Source of the DNA: Perkinsus olseni
Lineage: Eukaryota > Perkinsozoa > Perkinsida
Direction of reading: 5' to 3'
Length of the DNA: 33,762 bases
Assembly (NCBI GenBank): GCA_013115125.1
Contig: JABANN010000382.1
Coordinates: 1-33,762 of the forward strand
In this document: positions 1 through 10,295 of the stretch, piece by piece
Layout of the letters: each line of letters starts with the position of its first letter
How positions within the stretch are numbered: the stretch's first letter is position 1
The notes under the pieces: model-generated
Seen by the model: only the letters and a program-made list of their open reading frames with translations
Told to the model about the DNA's origin: nothing
Database searches by the model: none
Translations under genes and position numbers: made by a program

Positions 1-1
1 G

Positions 2-69
<68 letters not shown>
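1..69. repeat. (GTT)23 microsatellite at window edge
   Basis: Twenty-three perfect GTT units occupy the left edge. On the minus strand this is an AAC tract lying just inside an intron, because a GTAATAG donor of the disordered-protein gene sits at 71-77. The window begins inside the repeat, so its full length is unknown. Confidence 0.95.
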
Positions 70-77
70 GCTATTAC

Positions 78-1115
78 CTTGATCGAATACTCTCGTCATC
101 ATCGCTAAAACTGCTGTACTCTCCAACACTAAGGGCGGGCTCTGACAACGAATGATGCCCTTCCTTCTCCTCCTCTACCGGTAGCGGCTTCTCCTTCTTC
201 TTTGTTTCCCTGAATATTGACGGCCATTACAAGGAACCAGGCGCGTGTGGTACTAAGTTACCTTTCGCCCTCAGGGGGATTATTCGGCTGCTGATTACTC
301 GCCTGTCCATCCGACCCCTCGCTTTTTGATGCAGCAGTAGTAGTATTATCATCCGATAATATGAACCCTACTGCCTTCTCTGTTACATCGAGTGCTGCTT
401 CGGTAGTATCAAGTAAACGATCAGACCACGATAAACCTCTGAAGAGGAGAGGACAACTACTACCATCACTAACACCATCACGAACGCTATCCCGATATTA
501 CTTATTCACGAGATTCTGTTTTAAGTTCCACAACACTCCACCGTCATCGTCTTCTTCGTCCCCATTCCCTAGACCACCATCATTACTACTACCCCCTCCT
601 TGTTGTTGATGTCGTCGTCTTTGCCTCTCTCTGTCTTGCTCCGTAGTATCATAGTCTGGTGATCCCCCACAAGTACTGCCACCATCATTTATATTATCAC
701 AATCCATTATAACACTGGAGTAAGTATCCGGTAGTACTATTGTTGAGCCATTATGATGATGATGAGCACCATCATAGGTAGTAAGACCTTTCTCTTCGTC
801 ATCAACAGCCCCAAGTTCGAATGGCTCTAAACTCGTTGAAGGAGTGCCGCTGTCGTCCAACAACATACTTTCATCTTCATCATCATTAGCTTCGTCAACT
901 CGTGGGGCAAGCCGTAATGACTGTTGTGTTCTTCTTGCTGTTGTTGTTTCCGTTGTTGCTGCTTTCCCGGTAGAGTGACCCTCCTGGAGGTCTGTGGTGT
1001 ACTCAGCAGCATCACGGAATTCACCATCTACCGATGATGACGACGACCGACCTGCTGCTGCTGTTGTTGATGATGAGGATGACGATGAACTGGACTTGTT
1101 TAGCCCCCAAGTCAT
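78..1115 (-). CDS. Disordered acidic/Ser-rich protein, 3 exons, partial at left edge
   Basis: I do not recognise the family. Three exons join in frame on the minus strand: 502-1115, 262-438 and 78-209, with GT..AG introns at 439-501 and 210-261. A further donor at 71-77 sends the gene past the left edge. The first exon encodes Ser runs, an RSSSSS patch, a His run, a QQQGGG stretch and a DEEDDD acidic patch. The second and third encode charged, polar sequence (KKKEKPLPVEEEKEG, FSDDDES). There is no obvious globular domain, membrane span or leader, so the protein is probably intrinsically disordered and could be nuclear or regulatory. The ATG at 1115 is the first in-frame start, but an upstream exon is possible because the sequence before it (CTAAACAAG) could also be an acceptor. 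The splice joins are seen directly; the role is unknown. Confidence 0.6.
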
Positions 1116-1483
1116 TAATACAACGAATCCAGGAGATACTACTCATGAGGAATCAACAATCAGAGGGTCCACCTCTGTCATCATCACCATACTCTAAGTA
1201 TACAGCAGCCAGGGAAACGACCGCCGAAACAGCCCGTGGGTAAGGCGATTTCTACGGCACATGCCCGCTAGGACGATCATGCTGAAATCGTTGAGCCAGT
1301 GTACGAGCCTCAACTCAACTCGGAGGGGAACAAATTATTTTATTCCTGTAATAAATGCTATATGCCGGGTTTGAACCGGGGCGAGTCACTGCGCAAGCTT
1401 CATATGCATGGAGTACCATATTGAGCTGAACAGTGTCTTGCTGGGCTCGTGGTGAAGATGCCTACTCCAGTACAATACAGTCA
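1116..1483. other. Intergenic spacer between divergent genes
   Basis: This 368-bp stretch lies between the start of the minus-strand disordered-protein gene and the first DGK copy. An in-frame ATG at 1433 would extend DGK copy A by 17 residues, but homology with copy C begins close to the ATG at 1484. Promoters for both genes presumably lie here. I see no TATA-like or other motif I can defend. Confidence 0.4.
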
Positions 1484-3213
1484 ATGGTATCTACTCCTGA
1501 GGCATCCCCTACCATGGTGTCATCATCATCGTTAGCAGTACATCAACAGCAGGAGTCATCGAGGTCGCCAATGGTTTATATATTTATTAATCCAACTAGT
1601 GGTAGTAATAGGGCATCCGAGTATCTAACTCTAGGCTTACAACATATGAGATTTCGAGATAATACCTGTGATGTAATATTACTATCTTACCGGGCTTACC
1701 ATTACCAATCTTATATACCTACAGGTATATATATTTGATATTAGTGATGGTGTATCGGGGTCTAAGCCGGCTTTCGTCCAGCTAGCTGCCCATGGTAACA
1801 CTAGAGATGCCTCCCACCCTATCAGAGTCCTCGTTGCCGGCGGGGATGGTACTATTATGTGGTTTCTCGACGAGGTGAGTGCAATGCTTGTACGACTTGA
1901 TATTGCTGGGGTCCTCAGGCTATCAAGCATAGCGTTGATATAGACTCTATCGCTATTGGGGTGATACCATTCGGTAGGTATCAGAGTGTACTGTATGGTT
2001 GACTGTACCGTAGGTACTGCTAACGACTTCTCGAGGACCTTAGGATGGGGTGCCCAAGCTTCTAGGGTCCTACTAGGTAAACGGCTGAGTAACCTGAAAG
2101 ACATGCTTGCACAATGGCTCGATGCATCTATAGTACCTTACGATATATGGGAGGTGATGATACCGTTAGGGTTGGGGTGATCGGCCCTCATACCGATCAG
2201 GTGGAGATCTCCTGTACTGCTAGTGGATCTATTCAACAAGTTAAGAAATCTGTTAAGACACCCTTGAGGAATGAAGGTGGAGAGGTAACAACAATACACG
2301 ACTGTTTGGTACAACGAATGAGCGTGGAATCTCTAAATCATTCATTACTCGTCTCATCACTCGTTTGTTATTAATGTAGATACTCCACCATTTAGTGAAA
2401 CCAATTTGTAATTACTTCAGCGTCGGTGTTGAGTCCAGGATAGGTCTTGGATTTGACAAGCACCGCACCAAGAGTCAGTTGCTTAATAAAGCTGTGTACG
2501 TCATGTTGACTCCATCTGTATCATTGCTTGACTCTTGCAAGATACGTGATAGAAGGTACTAAGAAGATCACTTTCACTCACACTCCTAGGATATCTAGTC
2601 TGTTTAATTGTGCAACTACCACTGCCGACACGGGAAAGGATCATATCATATTTACTACCGACCCGACAAAAGAGACTTGCTGTCTGATTGGTAATATACC
2701 ACTACTACGTGTGGGGGGGGGAGGCTAATGGAACGGTACTGCTATACGATACAGGTAGGCCGGTTAGCATCGTAATGCTCAACATACCATCTATAATGGG
2801 TGGTTGTGATGTATGGTCTAAGGCTAAGAGAGTGGGTGTTGAGTGCGGTATCAACAGTCATGGTGGATCATCGTCCGGTCCCGATATACTTGGCAAGCTA
2901 CAGGTAGTGAGTGTGAATATCGCGCTCGTATGCCACTAGCAGGACCCTGGTGATGGTAAACTCGAGCTGATGTCTTATGATGCGCTTGTTGGGTTATCGG
3001 CAGAGCAGCTTCGTATAGCACCGTTCGCTGGTAATGGTCAGCGGCTGTATCAGGTAGTAGGTAATCACATCTCTATACCCCTGTATGTATTGTTAGGGTG
3101 GGGGCCCGGTAGTACTCCATTTCAAGTCTCTTGGTGATAGTATCCGTACCTACTTCCAAATCGATGGGGAGTACTTCATGTGCAAGCATCCAGACACTAT
3201 CACAATACGGTAG
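1484..3213 (+). CDS. Diacylglycerol kinase, array copy A (no leader; may be damaged)
   Basis: Eukaryotic DGKs phosphorylate diacylglycerol to phosphatidic acid using ATP. Exons: 1484-1672 (VYIFINPTSG nucleotide-loop strand), 1725-1874 (VLVAGGDGTIMW, the glycine-rich ATP motif), 1919-1973 and 2014-2153 (GVIPFGTANDFSR, then LGWG). Next comes an accessory-domain exon near 2171-2286, then an exon with NYFSVGVESRIGLGF (to about 2493), one with EGTKKI (to about 2690), one with MLNIPSIMGGCDVW, one ending at RLYQ, and a final exon with YFQIDGEYF ending in TAG at 3211-3213. There are no C1 zinc fingers and no signal peptide. Oddities: the motif is GTAND rather than GTGND; an intron inside that motif (1974-2013) replaces the one E has just after it; and the gap after IWE is only 16-17 nt. 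The catalytic exons are clear, but intactness is doubtful. Confidence 0.75.
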
Positions 3214-3497
3214 TGTACTGCAGTAGTTTATGTATCATCGTAAGGGATCGTGCCAGGCATCAGAGGAAGATACATGTCTTAAGACGATGAGGCGAGATAA
3301 TAGAAGTGGAGCCTCCACGATAGAATAGATGCTTCGGTCGCAGCCGTTGGTAGCAAAATCAAGGTTTTCAGCCCTTGTTATCTGCGACTTCTCTGACCAT
3401 GTTTTCTTGCTTTCTTGAGCGTTTCTATACGAGGTCTCAATACTCTCAGAGAGTATAGTTGTGAACTGTAAAAGAAGTGGTGCCGTTGATAAATTCT

Positions 3498-3935
3498 CAG
3501 TGTTTTGAATCGTCTCTTGCCACCGACTACCAGATGACCGCGGCTTTAGAACGTGGCTTAAACGATGGTTATCGGCAGACGTTGAGAAATATGATATATG
3601 GAAGGTAGTGGCAGTGATGGTAGGGCAGCGGCTGCTGCTGTCATTTTGTGGCTACGACAGGTAGAAGTGAAACTGCAAGATGATGATGGGTTTATATACC
3701 AACTTAAGAATGGTGAGAAGGCGCCTCTTACGAAGGTAGAGGTAGGCTTCTGGTCACAGCGCCCCGAGAGTAGGCGTGCTCCGTTTAGGGCAATGCAACC
3801 GATAGGACCCTCAAGACCCTCGCTAAGCCGATGTGTAACTACTTCTCGACTGGTGTGGAGTCCAGGCTTAGATTGGGGTTCGATAGAAACAGGAAGAAAC
3901 ACCAATTTGCTTACAAGCTATTGTGAGGATGGTGA
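3498..3935 (+). pseudogene. DGK array fragment B (internally deleted E-like copy)
   Basis: Positions 3498-3545 match the 5' end of copy E (about 10261-10307). From 3542 the sequence jumps to match E from 11027 onward, continuing to about 3935, which matches E near 11420. The two parts meet at a shared GGCT. Everything between is missing: nucleotide loop, GGDGT and GTGND. What remains is the accessory-domain start, including the KLQDDDGFIYQLKNGEK stretch (about 3670-3718) and the TGVWSPGLDWGS-region relative of E's FSTGVESRLGLGF. It cannot encode a working kinase. Intron sequence is retained, so this is a DNA-level copy and not a retrocopy. Confidence 0.85.
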
Positions 3936-4505
3936 GTGCAGTCCGGTCGGTAGAATTATCCAATTACAATTGCGTTGGCCTACGGTGAGTTGAGGGACAC
4001 CAGTTGGTGAAGAATTTGCGGCTCCCCCTCGTGATTTGTACATTAGTGGTTAAATGTTAAATCTGCTACTTAAAAAATCTTCCCCATCGAGTTGTAAAAG
4101 TTGAGCATAGGAGTATTCTGTTCGGTGGCGTGCGAGGTCACTGAGGTTTTCCACGTCGCCATAGGCCGGAATATACCATCACAATTGCCTGTCATCGGCG
4201 GAATACGGACAAGTGTGAAGATAGACCGAACGAGTGGGCGTAGTCGGCTGTGGCTATGCTTTCATTCCCTCCCTGCTTGGGCTCTTCTTCGAGACCTCTC
4301 GCCCTCTGGGAGTTCGCATCCACTTCTGTACCCGAATGAGCACAAGTTACAGAAGTCTGGTTAGGCCAGGCTAAGTGATGGCGACTGATGGATAATGATA
4401 CCATGTCTTTCAGTGAATCAAGCCATAGTCTTTCTGGTATTGACGAACGTGTCGTTTGGACACGAAAGTCTCTGTTTCGCTATAAGCACTGACGAAGTAG
4501 CACGC
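3936..4505. other. Spacer with no recognisable gene
   Basis: Homology to DGK copy E ends near 3935. Open frames here are short (up to about 87 codons), lack homology that I recognise, and show no convincing splice joins to neighbours. I see nothing definable apart from the palindromes just to its right. Confidence 0.4.
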
Positions 4506-4530
4506 GGTGACTCTGACGGTCAGAGTGACC
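4506..4530. repeat. Short imperfect palindrome
   Basis: A 12-nt arm GGTGACTCTGAC at 4506-4517 is followed after one base by GTCAGAGTGACC at 4519-4530. The arms pair with one mismatch. It lies 54 bp left of the longer perfect palindrome, downstream of the minus-strand secreted-protein gene. A transcript from either strand could fold here. Confidence 0.75.
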
Positions 4531-4583
4531 GCAAAAATTGAAATGGAGTAATAAATTATTACTGTTACTCACGACAACAGACT

Positions 4584-4650
4584 CGCGACTGTTAGTATGT
4601 TCATCATCAATTATTACTAATAATTGATGATGAACATACTAACAGTCGCG
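4584..4650. repeat. 33-bp perfect inverted repeat with 1-nt spacer
   Basis: Left arm 4584-4616 (starts CGCGACTGTTAGTATG) is the exact reverse complement of right arm 4618-4650 (ends CATACTAACAGTCGCG); the single spacer base is C4617. The arms are AT-rich inside with GC clamps outside. It starts 14 bp downstream of the stop codon of the minus-strand secreted-protein gene (4664). It could extrude as a cruciform in DNA or form a 3'-UTR hairpin in that transcript. A foldback transposon remnant or an assembly artefact (fold-back chimera) are alternatives. Confidence 0.95.
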
Positions 4651-4663
4651 GCTAAAGTATTGC

Positions 4664-5509
4664 TCAAATAACCGTGAGGTATATGGGTTTACCTTCAACC
4701 TCAGTCATCGCCGTGTTCTGGGTTGTATGCATCACGTATGTCAAGTCATTGGGCTCCAGATTTTTACCACAAACTCGACTTATGTCATGCTTGTATTCCT
4801 CCCACTCATCAGATCTATAACCACCACCGTCACCAATGCGGTAGATCACAGAGGGGAAATAAGTCTCATCACGGTCCATGTCCATATCATCGTCATACAT
4901 TGTCAATCTAGCTCTACCGCATCTCGTGATAGGATCCAGAGACGCGTAAAAGACTACAGGCAAGGTCGATTCAGCAAGGTTCGACCAGATAGGTTCCAGG
5001 GCTCGACGGTAAGTGGTTACAATCCAGTCCATCTGAATGTCACTAGAGCGATAACGGTATAGGGTCGCATACTCGGTGTCAACCCTTTTGATGACCATCG
5101 TTCGACCCGCCACAGTAGTTGTTATAGTATCATCAGGGTTATACTCGAATACTGAGAGGTCATCTTTGGCCATGACACCGTAACATGCTTCCTCAACCTG
5201 AGCGTACACGCTAAGCGTAGAGTTGCCCGCACCACCGTTGTAGTCGATTATGTAGTCATTTGATCCAGGCGGCTTGGCCATTGCAGCGAACGGACCGGCG
5301 GCGCCAAGCATGTATGTATCACACGGACGGCAAGACCTACATCCGAATATCACGTCGACAGTTATGTCATCGCTCCTCCTGGCATCCTCGTTCACCACGA
5401 ACACCAAGTGAAATGTTAAGTCGCCAATAGCCGCGAATTTGCCAACCAATCGAGCGTTCACCAAAGGGAAGAGTACAAGCGTGGCCAGCCAGGTGAGGAT
5501 GGTGTACAT
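4664..5509 (-). CDS. Putative secreted protein, 281 aa, unknown family
   Basis: A single uninterrupted frame of 281 residues starts at the ATG at 5507-5509. Residues 1-19 (MYTILTWLATLVLFPLVNA) form a typical signal peptide, and the mature protein would begin near RLVGKF. There is no second membrane span. A CRSCRPC cluster near residues 57-63, plus a few further Cys, suits an extracellular disulfide-bonded protein. The rest is rich in Asp/Tyr (for example DDDMDMDRDE) with beta-type patterning. I do not recognise the family. It is unlike its DGK neighbours and is oriented against the array. The last codons (EVEG, then GTAAAC) could instead be a splice donor, so the C-terminus may differ. Confidence 0.7.
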   Translation of the reverse strand: MYTILTWLATLVLFPLVNARLVGKFAAIGDLTFHLVFVVNEDARRSDDITVDVIFGCRSCRPCDTYMLGAAGPFAAMAKPPGSNDYIIDYNGGAGNSTLSVYAQVEEACYGVMAKDDLSVFEYNPDDTITTTVAGRTMVIKRVDTEYATLYRYRSSDIQMDWIVTTYRRALEPIWSNLAESTLPVVFYASLDPITRCGRARLTMYDDDMDMDRDETYFPSVIYRIGDGGGYRSDEWEEYKHDISRVCGKNLEPNDLTYVMHTTQNTAMTEVEGKPIYLTVI

Positions 5510-5542
5510 TTGATGAAAAGGTGAATGTCAAAGGGACTACTC

Positions 5543-6535
5543 ATGATGTGCGTTATGGTTGTTAAACTCGACGCCGACTACAGGACAGAAGCTACGAACG
5601 ATGTGAGGGAAAGGGATACTAGGTATCTCGCTTCAAGTCTGCTCTTCGGCTAAATGGCTATCGATCGCGGCACGCTATGCAAGCTCTTTCGTGCGCATGA
5701 ACTCGGCGTCACTTGTCGCTGCCATTGAGCGGCGCCATGATGAAGCTCTCACAAGATGTTCGATAGAGGAACCAATGCCATGATTGTTGCTCATTGCACA
5801 TAGCAGTATGCACCTCAAGCTTGGTCTCTCCCATTCGGGAGGGCTCATATAATGAAGATATTCATGATGAGTTAGCGGGAAGACAACACGTAGACAGGGG
5901 GACATCACTTAGACAGTGAAGAGGCAGCGGAGCTTAGCTCTTCAGCGATTGAGATACCGTTTTTGATGGTTAACAACGAGAACTTCCGGGTCCACTCGCC
6001 GCAAGATATGGCTAGTGGGCCCCAGTCCAGCGTTAGGTTCGAGCTTGGTGATGAGAGCTCACACATAACATATGTGGCATAAGCCGATAGCAGAAGATGT
6101 ATGTAAAGCTGCAAAACGAGACATCCCCGTCAGCGTCACGTGGCACCCCAGTGATAGTTGGTAGCACACTGGCTACAGCAATGACTGAACTCTTTCTGGG
6201 TCGTGGCTCAGTTGTGTGGAGTGCGCAGGTTATGGGCTGCCGTGCGCAATGGCGACGGAGTAAATGAGTGTGCGTAAACCAGGCCTGAATTACTATCTTA
6301 AGTTTGTGCGACAAGCTGGTGGGGATTGAAATAGATTTAGTATTCCAAGAAGGGAGTTCTCCAAGAAGTCGTTGAGGTGTTTACCTCAGAGGACACCACT
6401 CTGCTAGAATGCTTAATGCATTGTCAACGTGTGCGAGCTGGCGAGCCGTACACATTCGGGTGTAACTATCCAGGCCGACACTCTACCGATGATCAAAAGA
6501 CGGCCATCCTAACAACAAAAGTTGCCGCCTGAACA
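5543..6535 (+). CDS. Possible multi-exon gene, unresolved
   Basis: Several plus-strand stretches read like protein but sit in different frames, as expected for short exons. They are about 5543-5650 (KLDADYRTEATNDVRERD), 5655-5782 (RYASSFVRMNSASLVAAIER), 5801-5910 (VSPIREGSYNEDIHDELAG), about 5914-6082 (EIPFLMVNNENFRVHSPQD and FELGDESSHITYVA) and 6336-6532 (EVFTSEDTTLLECLMHCQR), the last after a TTTAG acceptor. I could not join them with convincing GT..AG introns, so this may be a decayed gene. The opposite strand of 5905-6114 has a competing frame starting MQLYIHLLLSAYATYVMC, which resembles a leader. The family is not recognised. Confidence 0.3.
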
Positions 6536-6690
6536 GCTGGCAACATGGCAGGTAAGTCATGGCTGGCACGATTTATGCTGGATAAAATCATCGAGTGTGA
6601 TAGTATCTGTAGACTAAGCCTGGTTACCAGATGGTTGGGGAATGACAGGTCAGCAAGGAGCCCAGAGGTAGACAGATGTAGATGCTTCAG

Positions 6691-6912
6691 GCCCCAGTAA
6701 AATACAGTCAATGGTGTCTACTCCTGAGGCATCCCCTACCGTCGTGTCACCATCATCGTTATCAGTACATCAACAACAGTCATCGACGTCTCCAATGGTA
6801 TATATATTTATTAATCCTACTAGTGGTAGTAATAGGGCATCCGAGTATCTAACTCTAGGCTTACAACATATGAGCTTCCGAGATAATACCTGTGATGTAA
6901 TATTACTATCAC
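6691..6912 (+). pseudogene. DGK array fragment C (isolated first exon)
   Basis: This matches the start of copy A (about 1464-1685) with only about a dozen or so differences in 200 bp. It includes the ATG (6711), MVSTPEASPT, and the nucleotide-loop strand VYIFINPTSGSNRASEYL up to the CDVILLS end of the first exon and its GTAATATT donor. Immediately afterwards all similarity to DGK stops: the GGDGT, GTGND and accessory exons are absent before copy D begins. It is an orphaned 5' fragment left by partial duplication or deletion. A transcript might still be produced, but it could encode only the first strand of the kinase fold. Confidence 0.85.
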
Positions 6913-7551
6913 CGGACTATCCATCGCCTTCCTTACAGCCTGTAAGTTACAGGATAGGGCTCACTATCGTCGAGACCAGGCGAGCTTCTCTGTCGTTCTT
7001 CACCAAGAGAATTGACCACGGCAACTACTATATTGCTACCTTCATGAGCCTACTCGCCCTTTTTGCATACCATACTCCATCCTAAGAGATCTACTGTAAC
7101 TGTTTCCCAAGAAGTCTTTGTTGATATTGTTGTTGCCGCAATTGCTCATTATGATAGTTGTTTGATTACTTTACTATCAGTGTTACTATAACCTCGATGA
7201 ACTCTTCATCAGTAGCAGTGGTCTACTGCTGTCGACCCAAGTCACTACAAGGTGCAAGCGTGACGTGACATGAGTTGAGGGTTCTCGCGTGCTGTTGGTG
7301 GCGATGTCACGTCACTCTCATGAGGCAGGACATAAAAGACCGTCTCAAGGTTGGTCAGGCCTTAGGACCTGCCCATTGTGATATAGCGTTTGTTGTAGAT
7401 CTCTGCAGCACGTTTTGTCCTTTCGGGCATGATTTCCTTTCATGCTTGTCGTTCTGTCGGGCTCGGTAGGGATACTCACCCACCAAGCCACGACTCGCCG
7501 TCGTCTATCAAGGGTTGGCGCCGCCCACAGAAGAGTATATCCATACCCATT
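6913..7551. other. Spacer upstream of DGK copy D
   Basis: About 640 bp without a supportable gene. Short open frames exist (for example 7275-7469), but none has recognisable homology or splice joins. The promoter of copy D should lie here. I see no motif that I would defend. Confidence 0.4.
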
Positions 7552-9902
7552 ATGTTCCTGACTTATTCCTTATTCATACTACTGCTACTACTACCACAAT
7601 GCAGGGCTATCCCTGACATCATCAGCAGTCATACTGATCGCGATGCTACCTACCATCGTCAGCTGTCTAAGAGGCATCATGTGGTGGGTACACAGATCAT
7701 ACTAATACTATCATTATGCCCATCAGGTGCCGCATATCCCATCGAACAGGACATATATATTCGTCAACCCCAAGTCTGGTGGACGTAAGGCTGGTGATAT
7801 ACTCCATCTACCCAATCCTTATGTATATAAAGGGATAGCTGTAGGTGTCCTACTACTACTAAGGATCCTGCTTCCTCATCACCTCCACTGCTGCAGGTTT
7901 ATCATCTCAATGTTTCTGGTACCCTACGAGAGGATAAAAGCGCCTTAAAGGCATTCCGTCGGGACGTATCAAAGACTCCCGAAAACGTTTTTACTAGAGT
8001 CCTGGCAGCAGGAGGGGATGGGACTGTGATGGGCTGCGTCAATCTGGTACCACTTGCCAGTTGTCTAGCCATCACTGATGATGCGTGTCTTGACTCCTCA
8101 GCTCAGAAAGGAAGGAGTTGACTTGCATAAGGTTGTCATAGGCCATATACCGTATGGGACTGGCAACGACTTTGCTAGGTAGTAGTACTTCTCACACTTG
8201 TACTGCTGATTCTTAATAGTGTATCCTGTCAGGGTAACAGGATGGGGAGTGAAGGCACCAAGTATTCCAGGCCATAACAACAAGGGTATCAATGATCTCA
8301 TCGAACAATGGCTTCAAGCTGAAATATCGGACTTTGACCTTTGGCGGGTACAGTGGGGGTGCTCTGGGGATTCAGTGCCTAGGCTGATTCGCTACCATGG
8401 CCACCACCACCACCACCACCATCATACTAGTCGTCTGATTATTCGTCTCTCCTCTTCTATTCCACGGGGCTGTCCAAAAAAGGTCCACCTAAGGGTCCAA
8501 TGACAGAGAGATATTTCGCAGAATTTGCATAGTGCAGTTGCACTCTTTGCAGATATACATTATGACTATTGTATTCCGTTATTTCTGCTTTAGGTTGCTT
8601 TCACAGTACATAAGACGTATGGTAGTTTCTGGAATGTCATTAACAGGATGGACTCCATGCTTACTCGTAAAGTAATAGCGATAATAGTCATCATTAGTGT
8701 GGGGCATAGTACCAATAAGCAGCAGCCACTCAACATCATGGTCGTGATGAATTCCTGTAGGGAAGGAAGGCCATAGCCAAGATTGATGTTCCTATGATGA
8801 ACTATTTCTCGATGGGGTTAGAGTCCAAGATTGGTCGAGATTTCGAGAGACGCCGCGGACAAAGCCAGTTCTGGAATAAACTGCGGTAGTATCTGCTAGG
8901 GTTGAGAAGTGTGCCGCCTTGCTGTGCGATGACTGTGCAATGACAGGTACGGATGGGAAGCATTGCGTCAGATAGGTAAAGAGGTACCCACAGTTAAGGA
9001 TTATCTCTCCAATGTTACGGTAATACAGGAGGATGAGGACAGAGGAGTTATAACTCTCGGGCTTTTGAAGGCATGGCGGCTGTGAAGACTCGTTATGCTA
9101 ATCACCAGCTATATCATTAATAGTTATGCACTATGATCAGGAAACCTCAACCAATGAGCTAATCTTCCATACTGCTTACTGTGAGGGACAATCTGGTCAC
9201 CACGATGAGGATGGTGATGACGACGATGATGATGAGGCTCCTAAGGGAGAGCGTAACCGAATTCTGAGGGGCCGGGGAGATAAAGGCATCCCTGACGATA
9301 AGGCTTGCAGTCTCCCCGCCGACCGACTTCTCTATGGTAATCATACCAGGGACACCAGGGCTGTACGACCTCACATGTTCGCTCATGTTACTCAGATGAT
9401 GCTGTATCCCTAGACGTCTTGAACATACCCTCTTTCGCTGGTGGCAATGATATCTGGTCTAGGGCTGATCATTGGTGGAATAGACCAGCTGTTAGTGGTC
9501 GAGGAAAAGTACCACGATTAGCATTGGGGTAGTTGATGTAGGCTCATGCTCAGGATAAACTGAAGGGAGCAGGCAGCTTCAGTGACGGTAAATTGGAACT
9601 CCTCACATACAAGGACATGCTCAGCTTTTACCTTGATGTGGGCCGGCGTCACTGCTGCGATGCTACCGCTAGATTGGAGCTGGCTGATCATGGTTCAGGT
9701 CGCTTTCAAGATCGGCAATGCACGAAGGTTGTATCAAGGTTCAGGGCCCTTCGAGTTCAACTTCAAGAAGAGCACACCTACCAAACGGTATTATACCTAC
9801 ATGCAGGTTGATGGGGAATATTTTAAAGTTTTCAACCCGGACAAGGCCGTAGTGAAATTCGATCAGAAAATACGGGTGATGCTTGGGAAGCAAAAGGCGT
9901 GA
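7552..9902 (+). CDS. Diacylglycerol kinase with signal peptide, array copy D (480 aa)
   Basis: A twelve-exon model stays open: 7552-7683, 7727-7822, 7897-8046, 8102-8178, 8233-8347, 8594-8671, 8761-8885, 8947-9019, 9141-9336, 9396-9508, 9554-9637, 9699-9902. All introns are GT..AG, the shortest about 43 nt. Residues 1-19 (MFLTYSLFILLLLLPQCRA) look like a cleavable signal peptide. The catalytic domain follows: YIFVNPKSGG, LAAGGDGTVMG (GGDGT at 115-119) and IPYGTGNDFAR (GTGND at 145-149). The accessory domain has VTGWG, NYFSMGLESKIGRDFE, NIPSFAGGNDIW and YMQVDGEYF. These are hallmark motifs of eukaryotic DGKs, which make phosphatidic acid. An acidic loop (DEDGDDDDDDE) interrupts the accessory domain. 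C1, EF-hand and PH domains are absent. If the leader is real, the enzyme enters the secretory pathway; this is inferred. Confidence 0.85.
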
Positions 9903-10295
9903 AGGGCTGCTACTAACAGTAGGAGAGAGATGATGGCTGCTTTCCGAATCCGTGGTCAGATCATAATCATCCTATTGTCTCGCAGCGTGACTCACCCTGC
10001 GTAAACTTTCAAAATTTGGAATTCTCTAACCACTGGCACCAGACTTATTCATTTTTTCATCATTGACATCATCCTCTGGCTTGGTGCTTCCACTCTGAGG
10101 TTTATATCTCCATAATCCTTCATCAGTAGTACTGGCAGCATCGCAGTTGACCCTTTCCAGTTGCAACGCTGAGAATATTGTGTTGTTGGCAGTTGACAGG
10201 ACTACGTGAAGAATGCCACTAATCTACCATCAATCGCCCCATGAAGCGCTTGCTATTTCACAGTGTTTTTCATCGTCTCTCGCCACGACCATCAC
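9903..10295. other. Spacer between DGK copies D and E
   Basis: About 390 bp with no gene. The last part (from about 10261) is the 5' flank of copy E and is also preserved in fragment B (from 3498), so it was part of the duplicated unit. Confidence 0.5.

Noticed and set aside
994-1243. Plus-strand frames of 67-69 codons with Asp and Leu runs
   Set aside because: They are antisense to the Ser/Asp repeat exon of the minus-strand gene and arise from simple trinucleotide sequence.
1360-1400. tRNA T-arm-like sequence (GGGTTTGAACCGGG)
   Set aside because: It is a short palindrome; no acceptor, D or anticodon arms of a cloverleaf can be paired on either strand.
8397-8430. Poly-His coding stretch
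   Set aside because: It is a CCA/CAC repeat inside the intron between DGK D exons 8233-8347 and 8594-8671, not in the spliced frame.
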